A stretch of DNA of 64,000 nt. It comes from Aliishimia sp963721175 (lineage in GTDB: Bacteria; Pseudomonadota; Alphaproteobacteria; Rhodobacterales; Rhodobacteraceae). Below are positions 18,061 to 26,777 of the stretch, piece by piece (position 1 is the stretch's first letter; each line of letters starts with the position of its first letter). Below the pieces are notes generated by a model. The model was not told the origin of the DNA. It made no database searches and was given only the letters and a program-made list of their open reading frames with translations. The translations under genes and the position numbers were made by a program. The stretch is from positions 124,001 through 188,000 of the forward strand of contig CAVRIG010000017.1 in the NCBI GenBank assembly GCA_963721175.1. Direction: 5' to 3'.

Positions 18061-19428
18061 ATGAAAACCAAATATATTGCAACTGCATTGGTCAGTGCTG
18101 CCCTGATCGGCGGCCAGGTGCAGACGGCGTCTGCCGATGCCGGAGATTTCATCGGAGGTGCCATCATCGGCGGCCTCATCGGATCACAGATCCAGAAGAA
18201 CAGGCAGACGACCCGAAGGACGACGACGACCTACCGCTCCACGCGCCAACGCCTGCCTGCCACGCAGGAAGGGCGCATGATCCAGTCGTCGCTCAATTAC
18301 TTCGGCTTCAACGCCGGAACGGTGGACGGTCAGCTTGGCCGCCAGTCCCGCTCGGCGATCTCCTCCTACCAGGCGCACATGGGATATCCGGTCACGGGCC
18401 AGCTGTCGGATTGGGAGCAGGATTTCCTGTTCAATTCCTACGAGCGCGCCAAGGCTGGTGGCTCGGTCACGATGCAGCAGATCGCCTCGAACCCGCAAGG
18501 GCCGCGCGGATTGCTCCACATCTACCGCGACCAGATGGCGGGGGCGGGCAGCGTTCAGCCGACCGTACCGGTCAACGTGCCCAACACGGTCGTGACGACC
18601 ATGCCGGCGCAGACCGGAACCGTCGTCACTGTTGCGCCGGCACCGGCACCCGCACCGGCGCCGGAACAACCCGCCGTCCAGACCTTCGCCTCGACCGACA
18701 GCGGCTCAGACAGCGGCGCCCTGCCCAACTTCCTCGGCAGCTCGCAATCGGTATCGCTGGCGAGTCACTGCAACGGCATCTCGCTTCTGACCAACTCGAA
18801 CGGCGGTTTCACGACCGTCTCGAGCATGACCGACCCACGTTTCGCGCTGAACGAGCAATTCTGCCTGGCCCGTACCTACGCGATCAAGCAGGGCGAGGAC
18901 ATGACGGCGAAGCTGGCCAACGTGAGCCCGTCGCAGATCACCAAGCAATGCGCCGCGTTCGCACCGGCCATGAAAGACCAGATCGCCGCGCTGTCGCTGC
19001 AGCCGCGCGACGACGTCGTGCGGGCGACGTCGGACTTCATCCTGTCGACCGGCATGTCGCCGGCGGACCTGTCCGGGACGGCAAAGATCTGCCTCTCGTC
19101 GGGCTATCGCACGGATGACCTCGAGGTTGCCATTGCCTCGAGCCTGATGCTCGTCGCCTTGGGAGAGCCGGTCTACGGCGAATTGCTGGGCCATCACCTC
19201 AGCCAGGGCTTCGGCGTGTCGAAGCGCCCGGACCTCGCACGGAGCTGGTACGAGATGAGCACCGACGCACTCGATGCCGGTGCGACGGCGGTATTCGCCC
19301 CCGGGCAGCCGGAACGTGCCGGTCTTCTGAAGCAGGCCGCGCTTGGCCTGTCGGGCAGCGCGTCGTCGACGGAAAACACGCCGCAACCGGTTGCCACGCT
19401 GCCGAGTTTCGGCACGTCCGACAACTGA
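18061..19428 (+). CDS. Exported peptidoglycan-binding domain protein
   Basis: A 455-residue secreted protein. The start at 18061 has AAGGAG upstream and gives a signal peptide cleaved near QTASA-DAGDF, followed by the glycine-zipper-like GGAIIGGLIGSQIQ. A PG_binding_1 domain lies at about 70-125 (MIQSSLNYFGFNAGTVDGQLG and SAISSYQAHMGYPVTGQL). An Ala/Pro linker (about 188-205) leads to a helical C-terminal half (about 220-455) that I do not recognise. It probably binds the cell wall in the periplasm. A longer frame upstream to 17905 has no signal peptide and is unlikely. Confidence 0.82.
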   Translation: MKTKYIATALVSAALIGGQVQTASADAGDFIGGAIIGGLIGSQIQKNRQTTRRTTTTYRSTRQRLPATQEGRMIQSSLNYFGFNAGTVDGQLGRQSRSAISSYQAHMGYPVTGQLSDWEQDFLFNSYERAKAGGSVTMQQIASNPQGPRGLLHIYRDQMAGAGSVQPTVPVNVPNTVVTTMPAQTGTVVTVAPAPAPAPAPEQPAVQTFASTDSGSDSGALPNFLGSSQSVSLASHCNGISLLTNSNGGFTTVSSMTDPRFALNEQFCLARTYAIKQGEDMTAKLANVSPSQITKQCAAFAPAMKDQIAALSLQPRDDVVRATSDFILSTGMSPADLSGTAKICLSSGYRTDDLEVAIASSLMLVALGEPVYGELLGHHLSQGFGVSKRPDLARSWYEMSTDALDAGATAVFAPGQPERAGLLKQAALGLSGSASSTENTPQPVATLPSFGTSDN

Positions 19429-19449
19429 GGACAAGGCCATCGAAACAGT

Positions 19450-19487
19450 ACCGCGGCGGCCCGGAAGGGTGGCCGCGGTTTTGTTTT
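19450..19487 (+). terminator. Rho-independent terminator of the peptidoglycan-binding gene
   Basis: Arms ACCGCGGC (19450-19457) and GCCGCGGT (19472-19479) are followed by a TTTTGTTTT run, 22 bp after the stop codon. Confidence 0.85.
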
Positions 19488-19557
19488 CAGCCGCCGCAAT
19501 TTGCGCTTGAGATTGTGCGCACCTTTGGCTACACGGCGCAAACCTACCTGATCACGT

Positions 19558-19644
19558 GCGGTCGTGGCGGAATTGGTAGACGCGCAGCGTTGAGGTCGCT
19601 GTGGGGTAACACCCGTGGAGGTTCGAGTCCTCTCGACCGCACCA
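19558..19644 (+). tRNA. tRNA-Leu (anticodon GAG)
   Basis: An 87-nt cloverleaf with acceptor GCGGTCG pairing with CGACCGC, an encoded ACCA end, anticodon stem CAGCG/CGCTG with loop TTGAGGT (anticodon GAG at 19592-19594), a long variable arm and T-arm GAGGTTCGAGTCCTC. The long variable arm is the class II form expected of tRNA-Leu; it reads CUC and CUU codons. The downstream sequence shows no integrase, so it is not obviously an occupied island site. Confidence 0.96.
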
Positions 19645-19894
19645 TGATATCAAGCCAAAGTGTCGATGCGGAACCGACCGATCACTGTAGTCCTGGTTCG
19701 GGCCGTTCACTGAGGAACCTGCCAGGTTGTGTCCGGTTTTGTTGGTCATACGAGCCATTGACCGTTGCGAATCCCGGTGGCGCTACTTGAAATGCAGGTA
19801 ACTGGGCCGGAAGCGTTCTGCGACGGGAATCGCGGCCCTTTCGCGCGCCCGAAGTTGCACTGTCGGCAATCGATACTCCGCAGGAAGCCACGAC

Positions 19895-20892
19895 ATGGAT
19901 GAGACCGGAGCACCAGCTGACAGGATCGCCCGCGACCGTTTGTGGCGACTTCCGAACGGAACGAAGCAGGACGGAACTCCACGATGCATTGGCGTCGAGA
20001 TCGAGTTCGCGGGGTTGACCGAACGCGATGCTGCCGGGCTGGTCGAAACTTTGTGGGGTGGCAGCATCGCGCAGGATTCGCCACATGCGATACAGGTCAG
20101 GCAGACGAGGCTCGGAACGGTCAAGATCGAATTGGATACCGCATTGAAGGACAAGTCGAACTCCCGGATCGCGGACCGGCTGCTCGACCTGTCGCGGGAA
20201 GTGGTGCCGGTGGAGATCGTCATGCCGCCGCTGCCCGAAGACGACCTGCCGGAGATCGAGCGGTTGATCGTGGAACTGCATGCAGCTGGCGCGCTGGGTT
20301 CCGAAGATGGTGTTTCTGCTGGCATTCGGAATTCACTTCAATCCGGAAATCGGTGGCGAAACACGGGAGGCCATCGTTCCGGTCGTGCAGTCCTACGCCT
20401 TTCTGGAACGGTGGATGCGTGCATCGGACCCGCCGAGCCTGGCGCGGCGGATATTGCCGTTCATCGACCCATGGCCGCGCGCCTTCGCCGACCGATGCGC
20501 CGGCGCGGGCCCGGATTGGCGGCTGGATGAACTTTGCGGCAGCTACCTGGATTTGGTTGCGTCACGCAACCACGGACTCGACCTCTTGCCGCTTCTCGAG
20601 CATCTCTTCCCCGATCGCGTGCGCGCCGCTCTGCCGGAGGATCAGGTCAAGGGCGGACGTCCGACATGGCATTACCGCTTGCCCGAAACGGAGATCGGTC
20701 CCAAGGGCCGGTCATTTGCCTATCGAATGGAATCGCTGGGTATTGGTGGAGCGTGTCGCCGAACAGCCGGATCTGCTGAGCGAATTGTCGGCCGCCTGGG
20801 AAGCACATCGGTCCGCCTCGATCGCGCTCCAGTCCGATTGGGTGTCCGATGTCAGAGGCCTGCTGCAGAGGGCGGATCTGTGGGGCGACTGA
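19895..20892 (+). CDS. Amidoligase_2-family enzyme (frameshifted)
   Basis: An ATP-grasp-unrelated, glutamine-synthetase-like amidoligase (Pfam Amidoligase_2, a family proposed to form amide bonds in small peptides). Conserved pieces are IGVEIEFAGLTERDAAGLV (Mg/ATP-binding IEFAG), GTVKIELDTAL, REVVPVEIVMPPLP, AFGIHFNPEIGG (metal-binding histidine) and the terminal EWNRWVLVERVAEQP. These lie in different frames, with one extra base near 20300-20320 and another shift near 20710; both are probably sequence errors. A GTG start for the amidotransferase overlaps its end by 13 bases, so the two form an operon. The substrate is unknown. Confidence 0.8.
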
Positions 20893-21654
20893 GACCGACA
20901 ATCGGCGTCACGACGTCGACGCGCTCGGGCTGGCGGATCTTTCCGCTCGTGGCAGTCAACCTGTGGCTGGCGGGTGCGCGTGGGGTTCGGTGGAACACGC
21001 GGCGCGAGGCCGACACCTCCCGTGTCGACGGCCTCATCGTCGGGGGCGGCGACGACATTTCGCCGACGCTCTACGGTGGCGACCTGCGTGTGGCCGCACG
21101 CCTCGATCCGGACCGTGACGAACTCGAAATCCGGCTTGTGAAGGAGGCGATGGCGGCTGGAAAGCCGGTTCTCGGGATCTGTCGGGGTGCGCAGATGCTG
21201 AACATCGCGCTGGGCGGCAGTCTGCATCAGGATGCCTATGCGGAGTATTCGGACAGCCGGTTCGTCAAGACGATCCTGCCGCGCAAGAAGGTGCAGGATC
21301 GCATCCGACAGCCTCATCGCGTCGATTGCCGGCGATGCGCCGATGCGGGTGAATGCGCTGCATACCCAATCCATCGACCGCATCGGGTCGGGACTGCGGG
21401 CGGTCGCACATGACGGCGGCGGCATGATCCAGGCCGTGGAGCGGGTGGAGGAGCCTTTCGCCGTCGGAGTGCAATGGCATCCCGAACACCTCTTCTATGC
21501 CCGGCGGCAGCGTGCCTTCTTTCGTGCGCTGGCGGTCGCGGCGACGGCATATCGGAACGCCGCACGCCAGATCGAGGTTTCAGCCGTTCATGAAGTCCGG
21601 AATCTGGCCGCATGCTGCACCCAGACGGATAACGGCGCCTCCAGCGCAATCTAG
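20880..21654 (+). CDS. Class I glutamine amidotransferase / gamma-glutamyl-GABA hydrolase-like (frameshifted)
   Basis: A peptidase C26-type amidotransferase. It begins LRPTIGVTTSTRSGW and has VDGLIVGGGDDISPTLYGG, the nucleophile cysteine in GICRGAQMLNIALGGSLHQD and the His-Glu pair in VGVQWHPEHLFY. It resembles PuuD-like enzymes that cleave gamma-glutamyl amides. The frame changes near 21295, between PRKKV and ASDSLIASIAGD, and I infer a sequence indel. The GTG at 20880 overlaps the amidoligase end, implying coupled translation; the ligase probably makes a gamma-glutamyl-type amide that this enzyme trims or supplies. Confidence 0.8.
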
Positions 21655-22278
21655 CGCGCAGTTGCGGCAGTGCCGGAGCAAGTTCTCCTGACCAACGTCC
21701 TGCATTCGCACTTGCAATGCAGCCAAGCATCACCCATCTACCCGAAGTGGTTACTTGTATGCGAGCACCTGTTTTCCTGCGACCTCGGTTGATCCTTTGA
21801 TCGCCCTGAGTGACACTGCCGCATTTTATGGGCTTCGGCTGAAGTCCGATGCGATGCTGAATTGCACCGTGCGCCTGTACGAAAGCCGCCGCGATTCAAA
21901 TCTCTCCCGGCGCTTGATGGAGACAGCTTGAGTTTGCCTGCAAAAGCTGGCATTCCCCGGCAAAATGTTACTGCTGCGTGTCAGGGCGAAAGTTGCGCGT
22001 CGGCTGCGCACACCGGCGGCACAGGAAAGGTTCTTCGATCATCGCAGTTTGACACGACAGGCATTGCAGGCCCAACGGACTTGATTGAAATCCAATCGGG
22101 AACTCAGACTCCCTCATTATTCGCGGAAAGAACGCACTCCCGTATTCACGAGCAAAGCCGCGACGGCGGCTTCACAAGCGATGGCTGATGGGCGACCCGG
22201 ACTTCGGCACATGATCGCCGGAAACATTCTGCCAAAGGCAGCGTCGACACCCAATCCCACCAAGGAGAAGCAGATAAA
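21655..22278 (+). other. Intergenic stretch without recognisable gene
   Basis: About 620 bp between the amidotransferase and a small basic protein. Short frames on both strands show no family motif, good start or consistent composition, and base composition is visibly less GC-rich than the flanks. It may contain promoter sequence for the downstream genes or degraded sequence; I see no repeats or RNA structure. Confidence 0.5.
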
Positions 22279-22520
22279 ATGAAGCCGTCCAAGGATACAC
22301 TTTTCAAACCCTCCGTGCCGCGCGCGGAGACGCTGTTGGACAAGACGACGCGCCTGGCGCAGGAAATCATCGACGATGACACCGAAAAGCGGCGCCAGAA
22401 GACGGCTCGGCTGCGCAAGGCCCGTCTTGACAGGGAGGCGGAGTCGGAGCCGAAGAGACGCAGGCCAAAGCCGATGGCGCCGGCAAGAAAGCCAAGGCCA
22501 AGCCGAAGCCCAAGAGTTGA
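22279..22520 (+). CDS. Small charged protein, unknown function (frameshifted)
   Basis: About 79 residues. It starts MKPSKDTLFKPSVPRAETLL, has a charged helix (RLAQEIIDDDTEKRRQKTARL) and, after a one-base shift near 22445, a lysine/alanine-rich tail AEETQAKADGAGKKAKAKPK ending at 22520. The N-terminal block DTLFKPSVPRAET followed by an acidic/basic helix is, to my recollection, a conserved small hypothetical of Rhodobacterales. AAGGAG lies 11 bases before the ATG. Without the shift the frame would run into the desaturase, which I regard as an artefact. Confidence 0.6.
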
Positions 22521-22550
22521 ACTGCGGCACGAATCCGATCTGACACAAGC

Positions 22551-23587
22551 TTGGCGAACCCGCGACCGGTCCGCCCGAAAGGAATCCATACTGTTGCAAC
22601 CCTCTGAATGGACCCGGATCCTCGCACGATATCGTGAGCCGATCCTTTTCCGCAGCATCCTCGAATTAACCTGGACCGTCGTGCCGTTCGTCGCGATCTG
22701 GGCGTTGGCCTGGTGGCTGCTGTCGATCAGCCCATGGCTGGCCCTGACGCTGGCGCTGCTCAACGGGGCGTTTCTGGTCCGGATATTCATGATCCAGCAT
22801 GATTGCGGCCACGGTGCCTTCTTCCGCAACCGGCAGGTCAACGACTGGGTCGGCCGTGTGCCTCGGGGTCCTGACGCTCACGCCCTACGACGTCTGGCGG
22901 CGGACCCATGCGATCCACCATTCCTCGGCCGGCAACCTCGACCGGCGTGGGATCGGCGACCTGCCGACCCTGACAGTTGCCGAGTTCCGCAGCAGGTCCT
23001 GGCTCGGGCGGCTCGGCTACGGCTGTACCGCCACCCGCTCTTCCTTTTCGGCTGGCGCCGGCTCTATCTGTTCTTCCTTCAGCACCGTCTTCCGGTCGGG
23101 TTGATGCGGTCGGGCAAGGCGTCCTGGCTCAGCGCGATGGCGACCAATGTCGCCTCGCGGCCCTGCTCGGTGTCGGGCTGGTCTGGCTGGGCGGTCGCCC
23201 GTGCTGCTGATCGTCCTGCCGACCATCGTCTTCGGCGCCTCGATCGGCGTCTGGCTCTTCTACGTGCAGCATCAGTTCGAGGAGACCCACTGGGACCGGA
23301 CGCCGGACTGGGAGGTGCAGGACGCGGCCCTGCACGGCAGTTCGTACTATGTGTTGCCGCCGGTCCTGCGCTGGTTCACGGCGAATATCGGCGTGCACCA
23401 TGTGCATCACCTGCTACAGCCGAATTCCGTTCTACCGGCTTTGCGAAGTGCTGCGGGACCACGAGTCCTGGCCCGGGCAAAGCGAATCACCCTGATGGAG
23501 AGCTTCGACTGCGCCCGGCGTCACCTTTGGGACGAGAACCGCCGCAAGCTGCTTTCCTTCGCCGAGGCGCGGTCGATCGCGACCTGA
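22551..23587 (+). CDS. Membrane fatty-acid desaturase (multiple frameshifts)
   Basis: An integral-membrane di-iron desaturase. All three histidine boxes are present: HDCGHGAFF (22799-22825), HAIHHSSAGN (about 22910-22940) and VHHVHH (about 23398-23415). Between them are hydrophobic segments such as FVAIWALAWWLLSISPWLAL and VLLIVLPTIVFGASIGVWLF, with LYRHPLFLFG and FDCARRHLWDENRRKLLSF later. The family inserts a cis double bond into acyl chains using oxygen and reduced electron carriers. The pieces fall in all three frames, needing at least five one-base corrections (near 22860, 23030, 23180, 23200 and 23430). The start is uncertain; TTG at 22551 would need a further correction. Confidence 0.8.
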
Positions 23588-23680
23588 GAATCGGGTTTTC
23601 GATCGGGAGACGCTGCAGAAGCACCGCCGCACCAGCGAATTGATGGACATGGCAGAGCAACACTATATCTGCCAGACTTG

Positions 23681-24375
23681 ATGTTGATCCTGACCCACGA
23701 CACACTTCGCAACCCGGCGATCCTTGACGTGAGCGAGTTGCCGCGGCGCTTTCTCGGACGGGCGATGCCGATGCCGAGGCGTTGCGGCGCACGCACGGCG
23801 TTCCGGCTTGATATTCGAGGTGCAGTTGCTGCGGTACCTGGCCGCGCTGCTGCCCTTCGTCGTGGCCATGCTGATCTGGCCGATCTCGCCTTGCCTCTGG
23901 CGCAGGCGCCGCTCTTCATGGTGGTTGCGATCGCCCTGGTGGAGGTCAAGCTGCTGTCCCTGTCGCCTACGGCGCGTGCGCGGGTGATGTCCGAGGACGA
24001 CGCGGAGCGAATCCTCGACACCCTGCGGCTTCGTGCACGCCAGATCCTGTCGCGTATCGCGGCGCGCCACGATCTGAACGAGGGCGAACTTCACCTCGTC
24101 GTGGAACAATCCCCGATGGCGCACGTGCCCCCGCTGACGCTGGTTTCGGTCCAGGCGGAGGCGCCCGGCGCGGGTCCTGCGCCTCGACAAGGGGGACCGG
24201 GCCGAACTGGCGCAGCTCTTCGGTGACGGTCTTCTCGGAGCGAGAACTGCACAGGGCGAACTTGCGCACCAACGACTTCGTGCGGATGATCGCGCTCGAG
24301 GCGCGCAGCGTGTCGGCCCATCAGCGGCTGACGGCGCGCCTGCGCAAACGCGCCGACGCGGAAGCCCCGGCATGA
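23681..24375 (+). CDS. Probable membrane protein upstream of moxR-like gene (frameshifted)
   Basis: Reassembled product of about 230 residues: a polar N-terminus (MLILTHDTLRNPAILDVSEL), one or two membrane segments (LLRYLAALLPFVVAMLIWP and LPLAQAPLFMVVAIALVEV), then a charged cytoplasmic region (ARVMSEDDAERILDTLRLRA, ARHDLNEGELHLVVEQ, ELHRANLRTNDFVRMIALEA, SAHQRLTARLRKRADAEAPA). Frame changes occur near 23815, 23890, 24170 and 24233. I do not recognise the family. Its stop overlaps the MoxR start (ATGA at 24372-24375), so it belongs to that operon. Confidence 0.5.
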
Positions 24376-25468
24376 GCGTCAATGCCGGCATCTGCCCGCC
24401 GGTGCCCTGCTTGATGTCCTGCGCAGTGCGTGGCGCGCGCAGGCCGTCGGGCCAGTTGATCGCCAGCTGGATGCTGCATGGCCGGCCGGGGGTCGGCAAG
24501 ACGCAGATCATCACGCAACTGGCCGAGGAGATCGGCGCACGCCTCTTCGATCTCCGGCTGGCCACGATCGAACCGCAGGATCTGCGCGGTCTGCCCTACT
24601 ATGATCACGAGGCCCGGCGCACGGTCTGGTACCGGCCCGAAGACCTGCCCGAACGCGGACCGGCCATCCTGTTCCTCGACGAGTTGACCGCAGCCGCACC
24701 GCAGCTGCAGCCGGTGGTCTACGGGCTGCTGCAGGAACGCCGCGTCGGCGGGCACCGCCTGCCGGACGACGTCCTGCTGGTCGCGGCCGGAAACACAGTT
24801 GAGGACGGCGCCATCGCCTACGAGATGGGCACGGCGCTGTCGGATCGACTGATCCACCTGGTCGTGACCGCAGAGGCGGAGGATTGGCTGCGTAACTTCG
24901 CACTGCCGCGCGGCCTGCATCCGGCGGTGACGGCCTTCATTCGCACGCGGCCCGACCTGCTGGAAAACTCCGAAGACGCCCTGCGCCGTGGCGACATGGT
25001 GGCCTGCACGCCGCGCAGTTGGGAGCGTGCGTCGCAGATCCTGCGGGCGGCGCCGTCGCGCCAGATCCGTGATGCAATGCTGGCCGGAACGCTGGGGGCC
25101 GCCGCCGCGGCGGAGTTCGCGCTCGTGGCCGATGACGTCGCGGCAACGGTCCGGCTCGACGACATGCTCGCCAGCCCCCGTCGGAAGCGCGGTGCGCTCT
25201 ACCCGGCATCCTGCATGGGCTCACCGCGCTGGTCTGCGCGGTGCCGCAGGGGGTCAGGCGGGAGACGCTGCCGGCCGGAATCGAGATCCTCGAGGACATG
25301 CGGCACCTCGACGGTGAACGCTTTGCCCGCCTGCCGCTGTCGGAACTCTCCGCCTTCGGTTTCGAGGCGTTGATCGCCCGCGCGCTCGAGAACGGATGGG
25401 AGGACGCGTTCGAAGGCTCCCACGCCTATGCCGCCTACGCCGCGGACCGCGCAGCGGCGGGCCTGTGA
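24372..25468 (+). CDS. MoxR-type AAA ATPase (frameshifted)
   Basis: An AAA+ ATPase of the MoxR/dynein-like class. Walker A is in HGRPGVGKTQIITQL, Walker B in GPAILFLDELTAAAP, and sensor 1 in VLLVAAGNTVEDGA. The following AEDWLRNFALPRGLHPAV and MVACTPRSWERASQIL are typical of the group. The C-terminus LPLSELSAFGFEALIARALE lies in another frame. Breaks near 24405, 24470 and 25190 look like indel errors. MoxR proteins are thought to act as chaperones that remodel or load metal into partners, usually together with a VWA protein, which follows here with a GTGA overlap. Confidence 0.82.
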
Positions 25469-26691
25469 CCCATTCGCCCCGGGCGGCCCATGCTTTGGCG
25501 CATCTTGCAGAACGCGACCCCGCGCTGTCGGTCCTGGCGCTCTGGTGCACGCATCGCGACGGCGACCGGACCGAGACGGCTGGGGCGCGCATCCAGTACG
25601 GCCCCGACTTTCCCGCGCTGACCCTGGCAGAGCAGATCGGCATGGTCGGCCATCACGTGCTGCACGTGGCGTTGCGCCATTCCGAGCGGCAAAGGCGATG
25701 GCGGACCGCTTCGGGCGCGGGTTCGACGCAGACCTGTTCGGCCTCGCCGCAGATGCGCTGGTGAACGAGACGCTGCTGCTGGCGGAGCACGGCCTGCCAC
25801 GACCGGCGGTCACGGTGACGGGTCTGCTGAAGGAGACAGGGTTGCCCGAAGGCACAGCCATCGCTGCGTTGACTGCCTGGGACGCGGAACGGCTCTACAT
25901 GAAGCTCTCCGAAGACGCTGAAGAGGGCGGGCCGCGCCAGGGCCTATGGAGACCGGCTGGGTTGGCGGCCCGATCTGGGTCAATCGGAGCCCGGCGGCAG
26001 GTCGGATGACACAGCCGCCAACGACGCGGCGGAGTGGCACGGACGGCTGGCCCGCGCGTTGCAGGCCGGGCGCCGGGCCGGGATCGGTATTGGACGGATC
26101 GGCGCGCCGCTCGCGGATTTCGCACCGCCCCGTGTCGCGTGGGAACGGCAACTGCGCGGGCTCGTGGCGAACGCGCTGTCTGTCGATCCGCAACTGGTGT
26201 GGCGGCGACCTTCGGGGCGATGGCTCGCGATGGAGGCGCAGGCGCGCGCCGTCGGCCGACCCACGCCCGTTTTCGAACCGCACCGCCGATTGTTGCGCGA
26301 ACGGCCCCGCATCGTCGTGGCGCTGGATGTGTCCGGTTCCATAGACAGCCGAACGCTCCGCCTGTTTGCAGGCGAGATTGGAGGTCTGCTTCGACGCAGC
26401 GGCGCGGAGGCGCGCCTGATCACCTTCGACACCGAAATCCACCTGGATCTCGCGCTATCGCCGGACAGATGGCAGGACCAGCTTGCGCAGCAGCCTCTCC
26501 GAACCGGCGGCGGGACCGATTTTGCGCAGGCGATTGCGCGCGCGGCACGGTACGATCCTTCGATCGCGGTGGTTTTGACGGATCTGGAAGGCCCGACCGG
26601 ACCGGCACCCAAATTCCCGCTTCTGTGGGTGACGCCTTGCCAATCACCGGCGCCACCGTTCGGCCGGGTCGTGACGCTGGACGAAACGTAG
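25465..26691 (+). CDS. DUF2201-type metallopeptidase-like / VWA-like protein (frameshifted)
   Basis: A two-part protein. The N-terminal DUF2201_N putative metallopeptidase region has MVGHHVLHVALRH where an H-E-x-x-H pattern is expected, so the catalytic Glu is replaced by His. The C-terminal VWA-like domain has the MIDAS motif DVSGSID (about 26326-26350), the threonine of RTGGGTDF and the aspartate of VVLTDLEGP. Frame changes near 25690 and 25940 are probably sequence errors. The GTG start overlaps the MoxR stop. The pair is a typical MoxR-VWA module, likely metal- or protein-remodelling; its target is unknown. Confidence 0.78.
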
Positions 26692-26777
26692 CGCGAAGCG
26701 CTGTCGATACCGGTTTGGCCGGTCCGGATGGAATACGTTCCGCCCGAACCGGCCGTCGCCGGGTTGTGACCGACAGG

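Noticed and set aside
19558..19644. tRNA-Leu as an island integration site
   Set aside because: No integrase, direct repeat of the tRNA end or mobile genes follow within several kb; the tyrosine recombinase is 34 kb away.
22279..23643. A single fused 454-residue protein covering the small charged protein and the desaturase
   Set aside because: A one-base correction near 22445 gives the small protein a natural Lys/Ala-rich end at 22520, and the remaining desaturase boxes lie in several frames.
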